NCBI RefSeq assembly: GCF_029338515.1
Contig: NZ_CP119988.1
Coordinates: 1,116,001 to 1,180,000, forward strand
Direction: 5' to 3'
Length of the DNA stretch: 64,000 bases
Origin: Haloglomus litoreum
Lineage (GTDB): Archaea; Halobacteriota; Halobacteria; Halobacteriales; Haloarculaceae
In this document: one piece after another, positions 42,320 to 51,592 of the stretch
Layout: every line of letters starts with the position of its first letter
Numbering within the stretch: position 1 is the first letter of the stretch
Translations under genes and position numbers: made by a program
Notes under the pieces: generated by a model
The model's database searches: none
Seen by the model: the letters and a program-made list of their open reading frames with translations, nothing else
Told to the model about the DNA's origin: nothing

Positions 42320-42754
42320 ATGGACGTTCACGGCGTGGACCGCGTCATCATCGCGACCCCGAACATCGACGAGACGGCCGGTCAGTTCTCCGACCTGCTG
42401 GGTCTGGAGTTCGGCGACCTGATGGAACCGACGACGGAGACGGCATCCGGCGAGCAGCCGGTCGCGAACCTCCTCAGCCCGAGCGGCGTCGAACTCGTGA
42501 CACCGCGCTCGGAGGACGGCCAGGTCGCGCGGTTCCTCGAGCACAACGGGCCCGGCCTCTACGCCGTCTCCATCCGTGTGGGCGACCTGGCCGCGGCCGT
42601 TTCGGAACTCGAGGCGAAGGGTGTCGAGCCGGTCGGTCGGTACGAGTCGGCGGCGTTCGCGGAGGTGTTCTACCACCCCGAGCAGTTCGGCGGTGCGTTC
42701 GTCATCCTCGCCGAGTACGACGCCCCCCACCCGGCCGAGACCGCCTCGACGTAG
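42320..42754 (+). CDS. VOC (glyoxalase/methylmalonyl-CoA epimerase-like) protein
   Basis: A 144-residue vicinal-oxygen-chelate protein with two beta-alpha-beta-beta-beta modules. DVHGVDRVIIATPNIDETAG contains the first metal His. ANLLSPSGVELVTPR gives the first Glu-bearing strand, and GPGLYAVSIRVGDLAAAVSE starts the second module, where the usual second His is replaced (LYAVSI). FGGAFVILAEY ends it with a missing Glu ligand. The metal set is therefore incomplete. It lies next to acyl-CoA genes, so it may be an epimerase or a lyase-like protein. A TATA-like GTTATTTG is about 29 nt upstream. Confidence 0.75.
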   Translation: MDVHGVDRVIIATPNIDETAGQFSDLLGLEFGDLMEPTTETASGEQPVANLLSPSGVELVTPRSEDGQVARFLEHNGPGLYAVSIRVGDLAAAVSELEAKGVEPVGRYESAAFAEVFYHPEQFGGAFVILAEYDAPHPAETAST

Positions 42755-42766
42755 CTCGCTCCTCTT

Positions 42767-43621
42767 TCAGTTGTCGTCGACGTACTGGCCGACGGTCTCG
42801 TCGAATCGCTCCTCGATGGTCTCGGGCGACCATTCGTCGTCGTCGACCACCGTGTACTCGTACTGCGGTGCCGGCGTGACGAGATCGATCCGGTCGCCGC
42901 CCGCCCGGACGGTCTGTCCGGTCAGGTCACAGTCGGTGCTCGCGAGGAACACCACCATCGCCGCGGCGCCATCCGGGCCGGGGAGGTCTTCCGGCCACTC
43001 CTCGGTGAGCCGGGTGTCCGCGACCGGCCAGACGGCATTGACCCGGACGTCGTAGCGGGCCAGCTCCTCGGCGGCGGTCCGCGTGAGCCCCAGGACGCCG
43101 GCCTTCGCGGCCGCGTAGTTCCCCAGTCCGAACCCGCCGGCCGCGATGTCCGAGGAGGCGTTGACGACCGCCCGCTCGCGCTCCACGCCGTCCTTCGACT
43201 GCTCGCGCCAGTAGGCGGCCGCGTGATGGAGGACCGAGAACGAGCCCTTCAGGTGGACCCGCAGGACCTCGTCGAACTCCGACTCGGTCATGCTCACCAG
43301 CGCGTTCTCCCGGAGGATGCCGGCGTTGTTGTAGACGACGTCGAGCTCGCCGAACGCGTCCAGCGCCGTCTCGACCACGCCGCTGGCACCGTCCCAGCTG
43401 CCGACGTCTCCGTAGTCGGCGACCGCGGTTCCGCCGTCGGCCTCGATGGCCTCGACGACGGCATCGGCCGGCCGCTGGTTCTGGCCGCCACCCGAGGAAT
43501 CGCCGCCGATGTCGTTGACGACCACGTTCGCGCCGCGGGCGGCGAACTGGCGACAGGCCGCGCGGCCGATGCCCCGCCCGCCGCCGGTCACCGCCACCGT
43601 CCGTCCGTCGAACGACACCAT
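42767..43621 (-). CDS. SDR family oxidoreductase, last gene of the ABC importer operon
   Basis: A 284-residue short-chain dehydrogenase: TGGGRGIG (residues 12-19), NDIGGDSSGGG with an insertion as in MFE-2-type 3-hydroxyacyl-CoA dehydrogenases, NNAG, Ser in VVNASSDIAAG and the Tyr-Lys pair in NYAAAKAGVLG. The GGGQNQRPADAVVEAIEADG segment is typical of the multifunctional-enzyme 2 dehydrogenase domain, so D-3-hydroxyacyl-CoA oxidation is the best guess. It starts one base after the livF-like stop, so it is cotranscribed with the importer. The C-terminus is an extended acidic helix. Confidence 0.82.
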   Translation of the reverse strand: MVSFDGRTVAVTGGGRGIGRAACRQFAARGANVVVNDIGGDSSGGGQNQRPADAVVEAIEADGGTAVADYGDVGSWDGASGVVETALDAFGELDVVYNNAGILRENALVSMTESEFDEVLRVHLKGSFSVLHHAAAYWREQSKDGVERERAVVNASSDIAAGGFGLGNYAAAKAGVLGLTRTAAEELARYDVRVNAVWPVADTRLTEEWPEDLPGPDGAAAMVVFLASTDCDLTGQTVRAGGDRIDLVTPAPQYEYTVVDDDEWSPETIEERFDETVGQYVDDN

Positions 43622-43622
43622 C

Positions 43623-44324
43623 TCAGCCCCCCATGTACGCTTTCATGATCTCGTCGCTGTTCATGATCTCGGCCGCCTCCCCCTCGTCGCTGATGCGGCC
43701 GTTCTCGAGGACGTAGGCCCGGTCGGCGATGTCGAGGGCCTTGTTGACGTTCTGCTCGACCAGCAGCACCGTCGTTCCCTGGTCGTTGATCGCCGCGATC
43801 TCCTCCAGCAGCTCCGTCGCAAGCATCGGGGCCAGCCCGATCGACGGCTCGTCGATGAGGATGAGGTCGGGGTCACCCATCAGCGCGTTGGAGATGTTGA
43901 GCATCTGCCGCTCACCCCCGCTCAGCGTGCTGGCGTACTGGCTCCGGCGCTCCTCCAGCCGTGGGAACAGGTCGAAGATGCGGTCGAGCCGTTCGGTCTT
44001 CGTCTCCGCGTCCGCACCGTACGCGCCCAGTCGGAGGTTGTCGATGACGGACATGTCCGGGTAGACGCCCTCGTCCTCGGGCGCGATTGTCAGCCCGAGG
44101 CCGGCCCGCTCGTCGACCGGCGTGTCGACGATCGACTGGCCCTTGAACTGGATGTCTCCCGAGAGCGGACTGAGCCAGCCCATGATGTTCCGGAGCGTCG
44201 TGGTCTTGCCCGCACCGTTGTTGCCGATGAGCGTCACCAGCTCGCCCTCCTCGACCGATAGCGACACGTCCCAGAGTACCTGGACGTCGTCGTAGCTCGA
44301 GGAGATGCCGTCGACTTCAAGCAT
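43623..44324 (-). CDS. livF: ABC transporter ATP-binding protein, LivF type
   Basis: A 233-residue ATPase of the HAAT (branched-chain amino acid) importer family. Walker A is IGNNGAGKTTTLRN, the signature TLSGGERQMLNISNAL and Walker B LILIDEPSIGLAP, followed by the switch His region (in QGTTVLLVEQ the usual His is Glu-Gln, as in LivF). Its start overlaps the LivG-type stop by 8 bases. It is one of two cytoplasmic ATPases of this importer. Confidence 0.93.
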   Translation of the reverse strand: MLEVDGISSSYDDVQVLWDVSLSVEEGELVTLIGNNGAGKTTTLRNIMGWLSPLSGDIQFKGQSIVDTPVDERAGLGLTIAPEDEGVYPDMSVIDNLRLGAYGADAETKTERLDRIFDLFPRLEERRSQYASTLSGGERQMLNISNALMGDPDLILIDEPSIGLAPMLATELLEEIAAINDQGTTVLLVEQNVNKALDIADRAYVLENGRISDEGEAAEIMNSDEIMKAYMGG

Positions 44325-45039
44325 GTTCTAGGAACTCCTCCCCGAGGTACGCCTTGATCACGTCGTCGTTCGAGGAGATCTCCTCGGGCGTCCCCTCTGC
44401 GATCTTCTGCCCGTTCTGGAGAACGAGGATGCGGTCCGATATGTCCATGATTGCGTCCATGATGTGTTCGATGACGAATACGTTCCGGCGCTCGTTGATC
44501 TCCCGGATCAGGTCCAGGAAGTCGTTCATCTCCGACGGGTTCAGCCCCGCCATGATCTCGTCGAGCAGGAGGAGCTCGGGGTCGGTGGCGAGCGCACGCG
44601 CCAGGTCGAGCCGCTTCTGCTGGACGACCGTCAGGTCGCCGGCGGGCAGGTCGGCCTTCCCGCCCAGCTCGACGAACTCGAGGAGACGCCGGGCCTCCTC
44701 CCGGTCGAGTCTGCCGGCTCCGGCCTGCTGTGCGAACGTGACGTTCTGGAACACCGTCTGACTGGTGAACGGGCGCGGGGTCTGGAACGTCCGGGCGATG
44801 CCCGCCTGGCACGCCTCGTGCTGGGCGAACCCGGTGATGTCCTCCCCGCCGAACGTGATCGACCCTTCCGTGGGTTCGAGCGCGCCGGCGATCATGTTGA
44901 ACGTCGTCGTCTTCCCGGCGCCGTTCGGGCCGATGAGGCTGTAGATCTTCCCGCTCTCCAGCGTCATGTCCACGTTGTCGACGGCGGTGAGGCCGCCGAA
45001 CCGCTTCGTCAGCCCCTCACAGCGCAACAGCTCAGTCAT
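44317..45039 (-). CDS. livG: ABC transporter ATP-binding protein, LivG type
   Basis: A 240-residue ATPase. LTKRFGGLTAVDNVDMTLE is the LivG opening, Walker A is SLIGPNGAGKTTTFNMI, the signature is in LTVVQQKRLDLARAL (a degenerate LSGGQ) and Walker B is LLLDEIMAGLNPSE. FIIEH-like VFVIEHIMDAIMD supplies the switch His. The LSGGQ is replaced by LTVVQQ, which is shared by many LivG-like proteins from catabolic gene clusters. The start at 45039 (MTELLRC) overlaps the LivM-type stop by 8 bases. Confidence 0.9.
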   Translation of the reverse strand: MTELLRCEGLTKRFGGLTAVDNVDMTLESGKIYSLIGPNGAGKTTTFNMIAGALEPTEGSITFGGEDITGFAQHEACQAGIARTFQTPRPFTSQTVFQNVTFAQQAGAGRLDREEARRLLEFVELGGKADLPAGDLTVVQQKRLDLARALATDPELLLLDEIMAGLNPSEMNDFLDLIREINERRNVFVIEHIMDAIMDISDRILVLQNGQKIAEGTPEEISSNDDVIKAYLGEEFLEHA

Positions 45040-46033
45040 CTCGACCCTCCGTGGCAGTGTCGTCCGGGCTCCTGAGGCGCCGCACGATGCCATCGAGCCG
45101 GTTGGACTTGCCGAAGACCGACACGAGCCCGTTCGGGACGGTCAGTACGAGCAGCATGAACAGGAGCCCGAAGACGATGCCGTGGAAGAACGGGTACGCC
45201 GCCTGCGTCTCCGCACGGACCGGCGTCATCAGCGCGGCGCCCAGGATGGGCCCGATGACCGTCCCCATCCCGCCGATGACGCTCATGATCATCATGTCGC
45301 CCGAGGTCGTGACCGCGAACATCGTCGACGGGTTGATGTACAGCCAGTAGATGGCCGCGATACCACCCGCAATGGCGGGGAAGATGGCGCTCAGTACGAA
45401 CGCGCCGATCTTGTACCACGTCGTGTTGAGGCCCACCGAGCTGGCGGCCTCCTCGTCGTCGTGGATCGCCGACAGCGTGAGGCCGAAGTACGACCGGACG
45501 ACCAGATAGCTGGTCAGCACCGTCGCGACGGCCAGCGCCAGCATGAGCTCGTAGGTGACGAGTTCGTAGTCCCCGATGGGGAGGACCTTCCCCTGTGTGC
45601 CACCGGTGATGTCGAGGGTGACCGCGACCTGCAGCATCAGCTCGGCGAACGCGAGCATGATGATCGAGAAGTAGACGTCGCTCAGCCGGATCGTCGCGGC
45701 AGCGACGGGCAGGGAGACGACCGTGGCGAACAGTCCACCGCCGAGCAGGGCCACGTAGAGGTTCAGCCCGGCGTCCGTGAAGAGGATCGCGGAGCTGTAC
45801 CCACCGATACCGAAGAAGGCCACGTGCCCGAAGGAGATGTAGCCGGTGTACCCGCTGAGGAGGTTCCAGCTGCTGGCCAGCGTCACGAACATCACCGTCG
45901 TGAACACCAGCCCCGTCAGGTAGCTGTTCTCGGTGACGAACGGGAGCGCGGCCAGGGCGAGGACGAGGATGCCGCCGATGGCGAACCCGTATCGGTCCCA
46001 CTCGTGGGGATCGAACGACGAGAGGAGGCTCAT
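45032..46033 (-). CDS. livM: ABC transporter permease, LivM type
   Basis: A 333-residue permease with about ten membrane segments. WNLLSGYTGYISFGHVAFFGIGGYSSAIL is recognisable in part as SGYTGYISFGHVAFFGIGGY, the HAAT permease signature. The coupling loop is LVVRSYFGLTLSAIHDDEEA, followed by SSVGLNTTWYKIGAFVLSA. GGMGTVIGPILGA is the second conserved block. The start at 46033 overlaps the LivH-type stop by four bases. Confidence 0.93.
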   Translation of the reverse strand: MSLLSSFDPHEWDRYGFAIGGILVLALAALPFVTENSYLTGLVFTTVMFVTLASSWNLLSGYTGYISFGHVAFFGIGGYSSAILFTDAGLNLYVALLGGGLFATVVSLPVAAATIRLSDVYFSIIMLAFAELMLQVAVTLDITGGTQGKVLPIGDYELVTYELMLALAVATVLTSYLVVRSYFGLTLSAIHDDEEAASSVGLNTTWYKIGAFVLSAIFPAIAGGIAAIYWLYINPSTMFAVTTSGDMMIMSVIGGMGTVIGPILGAALMTPVRAETQAAYPFFHGIVFGLLFMLLVLTVPNGLVSVFGKSNRLDGIVRRLRSPDDTATEGRDD

Positions 46034-46941
46034 ACGCGGGCACCTCCGAACAGGCCGGTCGGCTTCACGAACAGCGTCACGACGAGGATCAACAACAGCA
46101 CCAGGTTCCTGATCCCGGGGTCGAACACGTAGCCGCTGACCGATCCGATCATCCCGAGGATGAGCGCGCCGAACAACGCCCCCGTGAAGCTCCCCATCCC
46201 GCCGAAGACGATGACGAGGAAGCCGAAGATCAGGTAGGCAAAGCCCGTGTCGACGGAGACTGTGTACACCATCCCGATCATCGCGCCGGCGATTGCAGCC
46301 AGGATGGCCGAGAGGCCGAACGCGGCGTAGTAGATCCGGTCCCGGTTGATGCCGGCGGCCTGTGCCAGCCGCGGATTCTGGACGGTACCCCGCATCGCCC
46401 GCCCGAACTCCGTCCGGGTCATCAGGTAGTACAGCGCGACCATGGCGACCGTCGCGAGCACGAGCGCGTAGATCCGGGCGTACGTGATGTTGACGCCGAG
46501 GACGCTGATGGTCTGGTCGAGGGGAGCCGACTGCAGGCTCCGCGGGTCGACGCCGAAGACGGCCCGGGCCACGTTGTTGAGGAACAGGAACAGCCCGAAG
46601 GTGGCGAGCAGCGAGATGAGTTCCGGGTCGTCCGACTCCAGCACCCTGTCGATGACGAGATACTGGATCGCGACTCCGGCGAGGAAGAACACCGGGAGCA
46701 ACAGCAGGATCCCGATGGCCGGGTGGATACCCAGCGTCTCGTTGAGCAGCAGCGTCCCGAACGCTCCGAAGACGACGAACTCGCCGTGGGCCAGGTTGAT
46801 CACGCGCATCACGCCGAAGATGAGGTTCAGCCCCAGCGCGACGAGTGCCCAGAGCGCTCCGAGCACGAGCCCACCGGTCACGACCCGCACGATGGTACTG
46901 ACATCGACGCCGACTAGCTGCAGTGCACTGGGATCTATCAT
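46030..46941 (-). CDS. livH: ABC transporter permease, LivH type
   Basis: A 303-residue permease. GLNLIFGVMRVINLAHGEFV is the LivH signature near the N-terminus, the coupling loop is YYLMTRTEFGRAMRGTVQNP, and FLVIVFGGMGSFTGALFGA the second conserved block. About eight membrane segments are seen. It pairs with the LivM-type permease. The stop of the binding-protein gene lies three bases upstream, so all five importer genes plus the SDR form one operon. Confidence 0.93.
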   Translation of the reverse strand: MIDPSALQLVGVDVSTIVRVVTGGLVLGALWALVALGLNLIFGVMRVINLAHGEFVVFGAFGTLLLNETLGIHPAIGILLLLPVFFLAGVAIQYLVIDRVLESDDPELISLLATFGLFLFLNNVARAVFGVDPRSLQSAPLDQTISVLGVNITYARIYALVLATVAMVALYYLMTRTEFGRAMRGTVQNPRLAQAAGINRDRIYYAAFGLSAILAAIAGAMIGMVYTVSVDTGFAYLIFGFLVIVFGGMGSFTGALFGALILGMIGSVSGYVFDPGIRNLVLLLILVVTLFVKPTGLFGGARV

Positions 46942-46944
46942 CGT

Positions 46945-48204
46945 TCAGGGGGCGCTGTCTCGGTTGCCCCACTCCGGAGTCGGGAGCCACGGATCGCCCG
47001 TCGCGAAGTCGTCGGGATAGAGCAGCGTCATCTCCTGGTCCTGCCACTGTCTGACCGCCTCGTTCTCGTACTGGTGGAGGTTCCAGCCCGTCTCGTGGAA
47101 CTGGGTCCGTCCCAGCGTCGTCTCGATGTCGGTGTTGGCGAGCGCCTGGTTCACGTCGTCGGCGTTGGTCGAGCCGGCCTCCTCGATGGCGTTCTCGTAC
47201 ACCATCCCAGCGGCCGTCGCGTACGACATCGGCATCTCCGCGACCGTGTCCTTGCGTTCGTCCCACATCTCCACGTAGGTGTCGACGCGCTCGTACTCGT
47301 AGCGTCGGTCCCACCACGCGCCGTTGAACATGTAGTCCACCTGCTCACCAAGGGTGTCGACGATGACGGTCTGGGAGCTGTAGTTCTGGTAGTGGATACC
47401 GACGTTCAGATCGGCCTGCTGGGCCTGTTCGCCGAAGCGGGCCTCGTCGGCGGGGAACCCGCACAGACAGAGGACGTCGGGGTCGGCGTTGTCGATCGCG
47501 CTGATGATGTTCGAGAAGTCCTGCAGGTCGAGCGGGTACTCCTCCTGGTAGACCACGTCGAAGCCGGACCCCTCGAAGCTCTCGACGAACGCGTCGCCGA
47601 GCGTGCTCGTGTACGCGGCGTCGGCCTTCGCGACCGCGACAGTGGTGGGCTCGGACATGTCGTAGGAGCCCCAGTCGACCGAGGTGAGGAACTCCGGGAA
47701 CGACTTGCCGTACTGGTCGGTCTTGCTGAGCGTCGAGTAGTAGTACTCGAGCCCCCGGCTGAAGATCTCGGGGTCCGACGACGCGCCGCTGACCATCGGG
47801 ATCTGCTGTTGCTGTGAGACGACCGACGCCGAGAAGTTGTTCGGACTCCCGTACGGGCCGAACAGGAAGTCGACCTCGTCCTCGGAGGCGAGTCGGTTCG
47901 CCAGCTCGCGCGCCCTGTCGGGACTGCTCTCGTCGTCGTAGTGGACGAGTTCCACCTCGTTGTCGAGGATGCCGCCGTTCTCGTTGACGTGGTCTCGCCA
48001 GATCTGGAACCCGGTGTGGTACTGCTCGCCGAGCACCGCGGTCGGTCCCGACAGTGACGCCGAGTACCCGAACTCCAGCGTTCCACCGCCGCCGCCACCG
48101 CCGAGGCCGGCACAGCCGGCGGTCGACGCGAGGGCGACGGCCCCGAGCGAACCTTTGAGATAGCCCCGCCTGCTCACCCTGCTAGACATGTGATTGTCTG
48201 GCAT
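46945..48204 (-). CDS. livK: ABC transporter substrate-binding lipoprotein, LivK type
   Basis: A 419-residue receptor of the HAAT family. A Tat-like signal (SRRGYLKGSLGAVALASTAG) ends at a lipobox Cys, followed by a Gly-rich linker. The mature domain has GYSASLSGPTAVLGEQYHTG, VNENGGILDNEVELVHYDD, DFLFGPYGSPNNFS and AAGMVYENAIEEAG, all of the type I binding-protein fold. The ligand is not necessarily an amino acid: relatives in catabolic clusters bind aromatic, short-chain or dicarboxylic acids. A TATA-like element centred 27 nt away supports the ATG at 48204; ATGs at 48210 and 48189 are alternatives. Confidence 0.9.
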   Translation of the reverse strand: MPDNHMSSRVSRRGYLKGSLGAVALASTAGCAGLGGGGGGGTLEFGYSASLSGPTAVLGEQYHTGFQIWRDHVNENGGILDNEVELVHYDDESSPDRARELANRLASEDEVDFLFGPYGSPNNFSASVVSQQQQIPMVSGASSDPEIFSRGLEYYYSTLSKTDQYGKSFPEFLTSVDWGSYDMSEPTTVAVAKADAAYTSTLGDAFVESFEGSGFDVVYQEEYPLDLQDFSNIISAIDNADPDVLCLCGFPADEARFGEQAQQADLNVGIHYQNYSSQTVIVDTLGEQVDYMFNGAWWDRRYEYERVDTYVEMWDERKDTVAEMPMSYATAAGMVYENAIEEAGSTNADDVNQALANTDIETTLGRTQFHETGWNLHQYENEAVRQWQDQEMTLLYPDDFATGDPWLPTPEWGNRDSAP

Positions 48205-48228
48205 GGTCATCCAGTAAAATCGGAGACA

Positions 48229-48234
48229 CTTATA
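48229..48234 (-). promoter_or_regulatory. TATA box of the importer operon
   Basis: TATAAG on the minus strand (in AGTATAAGTG), centred 27 nt before the ATG at 48204; it probably drives livK-H-M-G-F and the SDR as one leaderless mRNA. Confidence 0.5.
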
Positions 48235-48296
48235 CTCTTTGGAGGTGATAAACGACCCTGCACGACGGCGCCCACGGCCCTCCTCCGGACTCTGTG

Positions 48297-48908
48297 CTAC
48301 TCGTAGTACGTCTGCCAGTCCTCGGCCAGTTCGAACTTCTGGACCTTCCCGGTCGTCGTCTTGGGGAGGTCGTCGACGATCTCGATGTCGACCGCCCCGT
48401 CGTCGTGGCCCTCGGTGAACGTCCGGAACGAAGGGACCGGCACGTCGGTCCCCTCCCACTCGAAGGCCGCGACCGTCTCGATATCGTTGTCCGCGACCAG
48501 CGGCGCGGTCTTCGCGTGGAGGGCGTCGTCGACCAGAAGGCCGTCCGCCTCGGAGTGGTCGAACTCGTAGGCGATGTCCGCGGGGGTGATCTCGGGGTTG
48601 ATGAACACGGGGACGACGCCGGCCTTGAGCGCGCCGAAGTACGCCTCCAGGAACTGGAGGGAGTTGCCCGCGACGAACGCGAGTCGCGACCCCTTCTCGT
48701 AGCCGGCCTCGCGGAGCGCGTGGGCTGCGCGGTTCGTCCGGCGGTCGAACTCGGCGAACGTGACCGTCTCGTCGCGCTCGGGCACGACGAACGCCGGCTT
48801 CTCCGGGTAGCGGTTCCCCGCCCGGTGCGCGATGTCTCCCGCGGCGATACGCCCGATCTCGTTCGCCCGCTCCACCTCGGTGGCGGCATAGGTGCTATCC
48901 ATTGCCAT
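48297..48908 (-). pseudogene. Internally deleted AMP-forming acyl-CoA ligase
   Basis: A 203-residue open frame made from two ends of an ANL ligase. The first 165 residues are a normal N-terminal part: RAGNRYPEKPAFVVPERDE, TNRAAHALREAGYEKG, FVAGNSLQFLEAYFGALKAG and VFINPEITPADIAYEF. It then jumps to the C-terminal motif EIVDDLPKTTTGKVQKFEL. About 300 residues are missing, including the ATP-binding P-loop TSGTTG and the A5 and A7 motifs, so it cannot adenylate. The start and frame are intact, and the last residues still contain the catalytic Lys. It may be a decaying gene or a retained short protein with another use. The ATG at 48908 was chosen; 48902 is possible. Confidence 0.8.
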
Positions 48909-48986
48909 ACTCCGCGTTCCGAGCAACGGATGATAAGCGGTTGGGTGGGGTCGGTGCCCGGTCGCCTCGTCCCGGGCGTCGGTGGT

Positions 48987-49727
48987 TCAGAGGAAGCCGC
49001 CGTCGACCTTCAGCGCGCGCCCGGTGACGAACGAGGCGTCGTCGCTGGCGAGGAACGCCACGCAGGCCGCCACCTCCGCAGGCTCGCCGAGTCGGTCGAC
49101 CGCGCTCCGCCGCTCCATCCCGGTCTTCTCCTCCTCGGAGTACCACTCCCGCAGCATCGGCGTGTCGATGCCCCCCGGACAGACGGCGTTGATGCGGATG
49201 TCGTGGCGGCCGAGCTCCTGGGCGAGGCTCTTCGTCAGATGCAGGACGGCGGCCTTCGTCAGCGCGTAGGTCGTGAACGGCGCTGGGAGCCACCCGGCCA
49301 TCGAGGCCGTGTTGACGATGGCGCCGCCGCCACTGGCCTTCATCAGCGGCAGGACGGCCCGGCAGCCGTTCCAGACGCCGTTGAGGTTGACATCGACGAT
49401 CTGGTCGCGGTGCTCGATGTCCGTCTCCTCGAAGCGGCGGTTCTCGCCGACGCCGGCGTTGTTGAACAGGACATCGATGCCGCCGTGGGTGTCGGCCACC
49501 GCGTCCAGGACGGACTCGACCGCGTCGTACGAACGAACGTCGAGTTCGTGGAAGGCCGCCGAGCCGCCGTCGGCCTCGATGGCCTCGACCACCGCCCGGC
49601 CGCCGTCCGTGTCGACGTCCGTGACCACGACCTCGGCACCCTCGGCCGCGAAGCGTTTCGCTGTCGCTGCCCCGATCCCCGAAGCGCCGCCGGTCAGCAC
49701 GACGGTCTTCTCGTCGAGTCCTCGCAT
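48987..49727 (-). CDS. SDR family oxidoreductase, 3-oxoacyl reductase-like
   Basis: A 246-residue classical SDR: TGGASGIG (residues 12-19), D-V-D in VVTDVDTDGG for NAD preference, NNAGVG, catalytic Ser in VNTASMAGWL (a Ser-Met pair) and the Tyr-Lys pair in TTYALTKAAVLHL. The C-terminus VTGRALKVDGGF is the usual ending. It could oxidise 3-hydroxyacyl-CoA or reduce the 3-oxo form. A TATA-like element (in GTAAATAGC near 49754) is 27 nt upstream. It precedes the deleted ligase gene on the same strand. Confidence 0.88.
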   Translation of the reverse strand: MRGLDEKTVVLTGGASGIGAATAKRFAAEGAEVVVTDVDTDGGRAVVEAIEADGGSAAFHELDVRSYDAVESVLDAVADTHGGIDVLFNNAGVGENRRFEETDIEHRDQIVDVNLNGVWNGCRAVLPLMKASGGGAIVNTASMAGWLPAPFTTYALTKAAVLHLTKSLAQELGRHDIRINAVCPGGIDTPMLREWYSEEEKTGMERRSAVDRLGEPAEVAACVAFLASDDASFVTGRALKVDGGFL

Positions 49728-49882
49728 GGGGTCTCTGGTCGCCTCGCCGGTAAATAGCTACTGGCGGGACGGTCGCCGGTCGAGACAGCCCTCCGCACGC
49801 CGTTCCGCGTCCAGCCCCGACAGTCGTCCGTGACGCCCGCTGTCGTCCACCTCGCTGTGTCCCGCCCGTGGCGCCGGGGAAA

Positions 49883-49888
49883 CTATAA
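49883..49888 (+). promoter_or_regulatory. TATA box of acyl-CoA synthetase gene
   Basis: CTATAA (in AAACTATAACC), centred about 27 nt before the ATG at 49913; leaderless spacing. Confidence 0.5.
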
Positions 49889-49912
49889 CCCTGCCCTGCG
49901 GACTCCGATGCC

Positions 49913-51592
49913 ATGAGTGATAGTAGCACGGAGGGGGAGCGACTGGACGCCTACCACTTCTACGAGCGGGAGTGGGAGAGCTACGACCAGCTCCGGGCGG
50001 CCTTCGAGTGGGAGGTCCCCGAGCGGTTCAACATCGCGGCGTTCGTCTGTGACCGGTGGGCGACGGATCCGGACCGGACGGCGATCCACGCCGAGACGGC
50101 GGCCGGCGACCGGCGGGTGTACGGCTTCCGCGATTTGTACGAGATGGCGAACGGGCTGGCGAACTACCTGGCCGCCCAGGGCGTCGAGCGGGGCGACCGG
50201 GTCGGCGTGAACCTGCCCCAGAAGCCGGAGACGGCGGTCGCGCACCTGGCCTGCTGGAAGCTGGGAGCCGTCTCGGTCCCGCTGAGCGTGAAGTTCGGGC
50301 CCGACGCGCTGGGCTACCGGCTCGAGGACTCGGGAGCGGTCGCCTGCGTCGTCGACGCTGTGAACGTGGAGGCGCTCCGAGAGGTTCGCCCGTCGCTCCC
50401 GGCGCTCGAGACGACGCTCACCGTCGACGCCGAGCCGACGGCGGAAGAGCGAGACCTGGCGAGCGCCATCGCGGACCGGTCGACGACGTTCGAGACCGCC
50501 GACACCGCCGCCGAGGACCCGGCGATCATCATCTACACATCCGGAACCACGGGTGACCCGAAGGGGGTGTTGCACGCCCACCGGTTCTTCCTGGGCCACC
50601 TCCCGCTGTTCCTCACGGACTTCTGCAACGTCGAACTCCGGGACGAGGACGTGTTCTGGCTCCCCTCGGAGTGGTCCTGGATCGCGGTGTTCGACATCGT
50701 GTTCCCGGCCTGGTTCTACGGGAAGCCGGTGGTCGCCTACCAGGCCGACGGGTTCGACCCGGCGGCGGCGTTCGAGTTGATCGACCGGTACGACGTGACG
50801 GTGACGTTCATCCCGCCGACCGCCCTCCGGATGATGAAGACGATCGAGGACACCGACGCGTACGACCTCGGGTCGCTGCGGACCATCGCTGCCGGCGGCG
50901 AGGCGCTGGACCGTGACACGTTCGAGTGGGCGTTCGAGACGTTCGGCGAGGACGTCGCGGTCCACGAGGGGTACGGGCAGACGGAGGCCAACATGCTCGT
51001 CGCGAACTGTACCGCGCTCGCGGACTACAAGATCGGCAAACTCGGGCTCCCGGGGCCGGGCCACGAACTCGCCATCCTCGACCCGGAGAGCGCCGAGCCG
51101 ACCGTTCCGACGGGTGAGGTCGGCGAGATCGGGGTCCGGTACGAGGGCGACCCGGTCTGCTTTCTGGAGTACTGGAACAAGCCCGAGCGGACCGACGCCA
51201 AGATCGAGAACGGCTGGCTACTCACCGGTGACCTCGGGTGGGTCGACGAGGACGGCTACTACGCGTTCGAGAGCCGGAAGGACGACGTCATCATCTCGGC
51301 GGGCTACCGCATCAGCCCCGAGGAGATCGAGGAGACGCTGACGGGCCACCCCGCGGTCGCGCAGGCCGGCGTCGTCGGCGTCCCGGACGCCGAGCGCGGC
51401 GAGGTCCCGAAGGCGTTCATCGAGCTGGCGCCCGGTCGCGAGGGGACCGGGGGACTGCGGGCCGAGCTTCAGGACCACGTCAAGTCCCGGCTCGCCCGCT
51501 ACGAGTATCCCCGGGAGATCGTCGTCAGGGAGGAACTCCCCCGGACCACGACTGGCAAGGTCCGGCGGAGCGCACTGACCGACGAGGAGTGA
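49913..51592 (+). CDS. AMP-forming acyl-CoA synthetase
   Basis: A 559-residue ANL ligase. P-loop YTSGTTGDPKGVLHAHRF, A5 motif YGQTEANMLVANC, hinge and A8 loop NGWLLTGDLGWVDEDGYYAF and SRKDDVIISAGYRISPEEIE, catalytic Lys in LPRTTTGKVRRSAL. The WLPSEWSWIAVFDIV segment with its Trp-rich pocket resembles the medium-chain acyl-CoA synthetase group. It is the first gene on the plus strand here, followed by the E2 gene after 185 bp. Confidence 0.93.
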   Translation: MSDSSTEGERLDAYHFYEREWESYDQLRAAFEWEVPERFNIAAFVCDRWATDPDRTAIHAETAAGDRRVYGFRDLYEMANGLANYLAAQGVERGDRVGVNLPQKPETAVAHLACWKLGAVSVPLSVKFGPDALGYRLEDSGAVACVVDAVNVEALREVRPSLPALETTLTVDAEPTAEERDLASAIADRSTTFETADTAAEDPAIIIYTSGTTGDPKGVLHAHRFFLGHLPLFLTDFCNVELRDEDVFWLPSEWSWIAVFDIVFPAWFYGKPVVAYQADGFDPAAAFELIDRYDVTVTFIPPTALRMMKTIEDTDAYDLGSLRTIAAGGEALDRDTFEWAFETFGEDVAVHEGYGQTEANMLVANCTALADYKIGKLGLPGPGHELAILDPESAEPTVPTGEVGEIGVRYEGDPVCFLEYWNKPERTDAKIENGWLLTGDLGWVDEDGYYAFESRKDDVIISAGYRISPEEIEETLTGHPAVAQAGVVGVPDAERGEVPKAFIELAPGREGTGGLRAELQDHVKSRLARYEYPREIVVREELPRTTTGKVRRSALTDEE

